Assembly: GCA_025201705.1 (NCBI GenBank)
Contig: MU616706.1
Location: forward strand, 1 to 52,139
Origin: Dissophora ornata
Lineage: Eukaryota > Mortierellomycota > Mortierellomycetes > Mortierellales > Mortierellaceae
Length of the DNA: 52,139 nucleotides
Direction of reading: 5' to 3'
This document shows, piece after piece, positions 47,570 to 52,139 of this stretch. How positions within the stretch are numbered: position 1 is the stretch's first letter; the number at the start of each line of letters is the position of its first letter. The notes below the pieces were generated by a model. That model worked only from the letters and a program-made list of their open reading frames with translations, did not search any database and was not told the DNA's origin. The position numbers and the translations under genes were made by a program.

Positions 47570-49984
47570 TTAGGCAAGCTGAGTGGCGATCTTCTCACCA
47601 TCGCGACGCGTCACGCGAACAGGCAGACCCTTGGCGACCGGCAAGGTCAAGCCTGCACCATACGCCGGTTCATTGTGAGGGTCGACCAGCTGAAAGTCGA
47701 ACCGCCTGAAAATCATCGACATGATAGTAATGGCCTCAATCGTGGCAAACTGCTGACCCAAACCTACACAATTTTACAAGCAGATGGAGTGGTGATGAGT
47801 AAAGGGACGACAGTTGCGAGAAATGCGCCAGTGTTGCTATACAGGGTATGTCTTACAAGTGCGGGGTCCTGCATGGAAAGCAGGGAACTTTGTAGAAGAC
47901 GCCTTGTCGCCGTCCAACCAACGCTCAGGCTTGTATTCCTTGGCATCTGGACCCCAAATGGAGGTGTCGCGTCTGTTCAGTGTTAAAATGACAACATGAA
48001 TCCGAGTAGTAAGTAAACTAGAGATGATTTTAAATCAACAAGTAGCCTGCGGCTTCGACTCTCCTTGCAATGCAACCTACCCCATGGTCCATGGGGACCA
48101 CTGGAAAAACTCTCCCTTCTTGATTTCAACGCCGTCTGGAACGCAGAGGGATAAGTGTTAAAATTTTGGATATTTCCAGACCTCCAAAGTGTTTCTCATT
48201 ACTACTCGTTGTGAGCACATTGACACATACTCGGCAGAACGTCGTCTTCGACACAGACTTTCATGTTTCGAGGTACACTGGGGTACAGACGCAGTGCTAT
48301 TCATGAACGTATATTGCCCTGTAAGTAAGGGAGGTTCGCGTTGGGCATAGTACGGACGAGTAAACATATTTGCAGGACTAAAACGCGTATATACCTTCAT
48401 AGAGACTGGATCCGCGTGCAAGAGGAGAACGTTCATGCGGGTGAGAAAGTGATCAACTATCATATCTGACAATACCGTCGGGACATATTCGGACAACTTA
48501 CCATGCTTCAGCATATTTCATTTTCTTGTAAGATTCGTACGTTGGCAGCTCATCACCAAGGACATTCTCGATCTCCTCATGCAGCTTACGGACAACATTC
48601 TTGTCGGTGGATGAGCGATGCATCAAGTAAAACATCCACGAAAGTGCTTGCGCAGTCGTATCGCGCCCAGCAATGATGAAATTGAGGATGCTATCCTTCA
48701 GCACTTCGTCTGAGAGAGCCTCGCCATTGTCGTCCTTAAGATCCATGAAAAGTTGCAAGAGGTCCTTCTGAGGCTTGTGATAACCGTTAGCGCGACGGCT
48801 ACGAATGATGTTGAGGGCAAAGTCAACGACGATCTTCTTGTCCTTGGCAACTTTCTTGTCGGTGCCCATCACCCATTCAACCAACTTCCAGGGTCCAAGG
48901 AAAAGTCGCTCGCTGACAGTTGCATTGAGGCGATCGAAGGCTGCTGCGAACTCGACCTCCTCTTCTGGATTGGTCAGACAGCCAAAGGACTGACCAAACG
49001 ATACTCTACGGTAGAGATTGCATCGGTAGGCTTAGGTGGTTAGGCGAATATTCGTGGCCACCCTTGTTGTTAGGACATTTCAAGATCATTGGTGCACTCA
49101 CTCGCCAAAGCTATCCAATGTAAACTTGAGCAAGATGTCATGGATATCAGCGACGGTGCCTTTCTCAGCGATCGTGTCGAGGTAGTCCGCAACAATGTTG
49201 GACTCTTGCACAAACACGTTGCTCGTGTAATCTAGATTTGAGCCGACATGTCATTTCAAGTTCATCCATAACAAATGTCAACGGCAGCTCATCATCCCAA
49301 TGTCATTGGTTACATTGGCCTTGGTGCATGACTGACCTCTGAAGGCTTTAACATTAAAGATATGGCTGGCCATCTTGCGTTGCCACTTCCATTGCTATTG
49401 GGTTGAAACAGTACGCCCAACATCAACGTGTCAACAATAATGTCCTAATCGGGTCATCGCAGCACAGACTCGCAGTGCTTTTCGCAAGAGAGAGCAAAGG
49501 GGGATGTACACTTCACTTGTAACTAAAACTGTACCTGGCCATCGGCACCAAAGATGCCACCGCCGAGTAGATCCTCCATAGACTCCCGCAGGGCGGGGCC
49601 CTTTTCGTATGCCCAGAAGTTAGTTTTGAGGACGTGCTCGAGGACGGCAGGGTCGTTAACCATGATTGTACGGCCTAGTCCAGTCATGGAGAAGGTCCAA
49701 GTCGAACCGTATTTTTCATGGAATTGGTCATGGAGTTGCGAGATCCGGCTCATGGGCGTGGATACAAAGAGGAGAAAGTTGCCAATGAGCGGCAAGCCGC
49801 GGGGTCCAGGCAGATTGGTACGACGGGTACCGATGGAGTTGTCTCTGTACTTGATCAAAACGTAGAGTAGATAGAGGCCGAGCACAGTCTTTGGTGCATG
49901 GGCCTGATCAAAGCTCTTGGCGATGAGGTTAAGGACACCAGAGGATTTTGCGGCCTCAGTGACGAATTGAGTGACAGAGTTCAT
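47570..49984 (-). CDS. Cytochrome P450 monooxygenase (CYP52/CYP86/CYP704-like group)
   Basis: Heme-thiolate monooxygenase, probably ER-anchored by [12 protein letters not shown]. Nine exons: 49984-49535, 49394-49337, 49231-49102, 49005-48502, 48405-48395 (11 nt), 48296-48231, 48135-48081, 47972-47857 and 47763-47570, total 527 aa. Motifs: proline-rich hinge [12 protein letters not shown], the [18 protein letters not shown] segment, I-helix [15 protein letters not shown] (Thr330), K-helix EALRL (Glu384, Arg387), PERW, and the heme loop [10 protein letters not shown] with ligand Cys464. The conserved context resembles fatty-acid omega-hydroxylase P450s, but the substrate cannot be read from sequence. 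The microexon supplies CLYE and is needed to keep frame and the ExxR motif. A decayed copy lies about 0.7 kb upstream on the same strand. Confidence 0.93.
48395..48405 (-). other. 11-nt microexon of the P450 gene
   Basis: Reads TCTCTATGAAG, preceded by CCAG and followed by GTATAT. Joined to the flanking exons (phase 2 in, phase 1 out) it yields the K-helix text [13 protein letters not shown]. Without it the downstream exon is out of frame and the ExxR motif is lost. The flanking introns are 96 and 98 nt, normal for this genome. Confidence 0.8.
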
Positions 49985-50689
49985 GATAACAATAACGGGG
50001 TGTGTTATAAGCTATAAGGAAGGAGAGGGGAAGGAGGAAGGAGTGGGGGAAATGGGGGAAGAGAGCAAGGAAGGAAAAAAGACCAAATTCATCCGAATTC
50101 ATCGGACGGCTAATAATAATTACAGGTGCTCCTTTAGTCGGTGCTCTCGGGAACTTGAAGGTTTGAAAGGATCCCATACTCCCTTTCCGGCTCTTTCTTT
50201 GAAGACAACCATCGCTGCGCTGCAAGCAAGCAGGGAACAAACAGGAAACATGTTCGGGAAGAGTGAAAATCTACCACTGTCTTTCGAGAGCTGAGACCAA
50301 TTAGATGTGAGCTCTGTGACCATGTCTACGAACACGACGCATATGTCAGCGCCAAAGGCGCCATGTTATGCCAATGCATATTTGTCTGTTTCTGTGTCTG
50401 TCTGTTTCTGTGTTTATCTCTTTTTGAGTTTGCATCCCGCATGGCCACAAGGTCCGAAGCGCAGAGTGCATGTCGATTGGAGATGGCGTACGCGCCAGAA
50501 GGTACATTAGGCCTAAGATAGCCCAGATTGAGCACAATAGTTCATAATAAAATTCATGCTTAATTTCTTATGTTTGTGCTGGATACCCCGGCCCGAGCGA
50601 TCAGTGCACTCTCTCGGACTTTGAACAATGAATCTTGTTCTTACTGTCGGTCAACAGACTCCACTCTTTTACTGCTGTGGCGGAATGCT
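49985..50689. promoter_or_regulatory. P450 upstream region
   Basis: About 0.7 kb between the P450 start and its decayed neighbour. Includes a purine-rich leader on the plus strand (50010-50080) and a GTCTGTTTCTGT repeat at about 50387-50412. No gene recognised. Confidence 0.5.
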
Positions 50690-51127
50690 TTACCCGACAG
50701 CTCACGCGAATGGGCAGACCCCCTGGGTCATAGGAAGAGTCAACCCTAAAACATATGCCGGCTCACTACATGGGCCTACCGGCTCGAACGTAAAATTCTG
50801 GAATAGCAATGCCATGATTGTCACTTCCTCGATCGTAGCGAATTGTTGCCCGGACCAGATTTGTTACACGTGTTTAGGACTAGGCAGCACAGCATCTCGG
50901 AGAGCGGTGTCCATATCCATGAAAAGTTACAGATCATTTTGCATAAGATCCTACCACAGTTGCAGAATTGGGCCTGCTTACTGTCAATATCACCCGATCC
51001 GTCATCCTGACTATGTGCTGGCGTGCCGCTCAATCCCGTGGCTAACTCGCAGACCTGCCACGCACCTTCAAAAAGCCGGTTGAAAACTAGGATATCGAGA
51101 CGTCGAATGCAGCTCGAGTATTCTACA
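50690..51127 (-). pseudogene. Decayed cytochrome P450 copy
   Basis: Two pieces of P450 coding sequence are fused. The upstream piece (about 51115-50905) reads VEYSSCIRRLDILVFNRLFE, then GAW, matching [23 protein letters not shown] of the intact P450. It later reads LFMDMD after a CAA-to-TAA change. The downstream piece (about 50855-50690) reads [17 protein letters not shown] and EPAYVLGLTLP, matching the last exon [17 protein letters not shown] and [11 protein letters not shown]. An extra G just before the end shifts the frame. The AGRDTT I-helix, the K-helix and the heme cysteine loop are all missing between the pieces. It is a truncated relic of a tandem or dispersed duplicate. Confidence 0.85.
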
Positions 51128-51641
51128 GAAACCCAACCCAGCCAGAAATTTTTGAACATGGTGACGCTTCAAGTTTAGTCTAGTCATCCATATGCTTTCA
51201 GTATCTCAAGTATCCTCAGGCGATTAGCGTAGTGCTTGAGTGCTAGGCGTGCTTGGAGGTCTCTTTCTCGTGCCTCCACCCTTGCTTGCCTCCATGTGAT
51301 TCTAATTTCTTCTCTGCCCTCTCGTCCTGGCTCCTTCTTATTCTCTTATTCTCTTATTCCTCCGCCATCCACCTTGCCACATGAGTCTACTAGATTAGCG
51401 CTCGTCTATCAGATACGTTGGTCAAATGAAATGCTATTTTCTATTCAATGTTCATCAGCAGCTTCGCTTACTCTCTGCTGATTAGGTGCTTTTGCCTCCT
51501 CCTCACTCGAAAGCCTTTTCAATTTCCCTATCAACTCATTTAACTTGACCAATCGACCTCTCCATCTAGGAGTGAGACCACTATTCTCCCCCAGTAGAAC
51601 ACCCTTTTCCACCGTCCTTTCCGCCATCCTAGACAGACGCC
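51128..51641. other. CT-rich region near right edge
   Basis: Strongly pyrimidine-rich on the plus strand from 51250 to 51620, including TTCTCTTA tandem units at 51337-51360. It may be a promoter/leader for the putative gene starting at 51642. On the minus strand, 51627-51472 plus 51336-51184 can be joined to a 102-residue helical basic sequence (RWRGRLVKLNELIGKLKRL, then WRQARVEARERDLQARLALK), but its acceptor lacks a pyrimidine tract. Both readings are low confidence. Confidence 0.3.
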
Positions 51642-52004
51642 ATGAGCCCTAGAACAGCACGATCGAGCACAGCAATGTCCTCCAAAGTTGATCGATTTTC
51701 TTCAAATCTCTACAAGGCTGTTGTCATTTCAAGTGTAGGTGAGTGACAGTCGGAGACATGTTCTATGCATTCTAAGGGAAATTCGTATTCATAGAATGTG
51801 ACGACGTCAACGGGCCACCAAGTAGTTCAGACATTTGAAAGCCTGTTGAAACTTCGGTACCAAGGACCTCAGACACCGGTTCGACAAGGAACAAAGGAGA
51901 ACCCACAAGAGCATCTGGCAGATGTGAACTTGTTGGCTCATTGGTTACAGCCAGGTGATTTAGACTCGTTCCCAGCCCTCTCTAATTGTTATATTCCTTT
52001 TTAG
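51642..52004 (+). CDS. Putative small or partial gene at right edge
   Basis: Not recognised. The ATG at 51642 follows a CT-rich leader and opens exon 51642-51738, which ends at a strong GTGAGT donor. The acceptor at 51822/51823 gives an intron of 84 nt and keeps frame into VVQTFESLLKLRYQGPQTP and LADVNLLAHWLQP, ending at TAG 52002-52004 (92 aa). A further donor (GTGATT at 51955) could instead lead to exons beyond the window. No domain seen. Confidence 0.3.
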
Positions 52005-52139
52005 GAATACCAATGTAGAGGGGCAGGAATAGGTAGGCTCGAATTAGGCTCGAATCCAGCCGTCGGGAAGACTTGCATTAAAAGAATGCAAGCAAAGAAA
52101 ATTCAGTTGCCTTTTTTGGAGGCATACGCCATTTCTCTT

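Noticed and set aside
48227..48330. P450 exon 5 starting directly at the CTTACAG acceptor, with no microexon
   Set aside because: That reading meets a TAG after seven codons and loses the ExxR motif. The microexon model keeps frame through all nine exons.
52025..52070. GGCTCGAATCC resembling a tRNA B box
   Set aside because: No A box or cloverleaf can be formed around it, and it appears as two imperfect copies in tandem.

Overview
This window looks like nuclear DNA of an early-diverging fungus, most likely Mucoromycota and plausibly Mortierellomycotina. The grounds are compact genes with GT-AG introns mostly 80-135 nt long, CT-rich stretches upstream of several genes, a decayed F-box/leucine-rich gene of a kind abundant in that group, and an ER-resident HSP90 ending in HDEL, a paralogue I recall as missing from yeasts and most Dikarya. 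All gene models were assembled by hand from reading frames and splice signals. For every intact gene called with confidence the joined exons total a multiple of three.

Left part (1-23.2 kb): ribosome-biogenesis factor ERB1 (+); a giant eight-exon gene (+) for a ~3,500-residue helical protein with a textbook C1 zinc domain, possibly UNC80-like; fructose-1,6-bisphosphatase (-); complex III subunit QCR7 (+) with one unusually long intron; a frame-broken F-box/LRR pseudogene (-); and a 1,000-residue CPA2-type K+/H+ antiporter (-). A 2.5 kb gene-poor stretch follows, with a 10-N assembly gap inside a T tract.

Middle part (25.7-38.1 kb): delta-14 sterol reductase ERG24 (-) divergent from a small helical-repeat protein resembling vertebrate C8orf76 (+); a mitochondrial PDK/BCKDK-type kinase (+); an endonuclease G/NUC1-type nuclease (-) with a GC-AG intron, divergent from splicing factor PRP38 (+), whose RS-coding tail continues past the stop in another frame; and a B-type cyclin (-).

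Right part (38.9-52.1 kb): a BCS1-like AAA protein (+) with a long charged tail; an ER HSP90 (-) divergent from an acidic coiled-coil nuclear-type protein (+); a nine-exon cytochrome P450 (-) with an 11-nt microexon carrying the invariant K-helix Glu; and a decayed second P450 copy on the same strand. The right edge may hold the start of another small gene.

The genes are mostly housekeeping and form no pathway cluster. Many are paired head-to-head or tail-to-tail with short gaps, so shared promoters and overlapping 3' ends are likely. The best candidates for something undescribed are the giant C1 protein, the P450 microexon, the C8orf76-like protein and the PRP38 tail.
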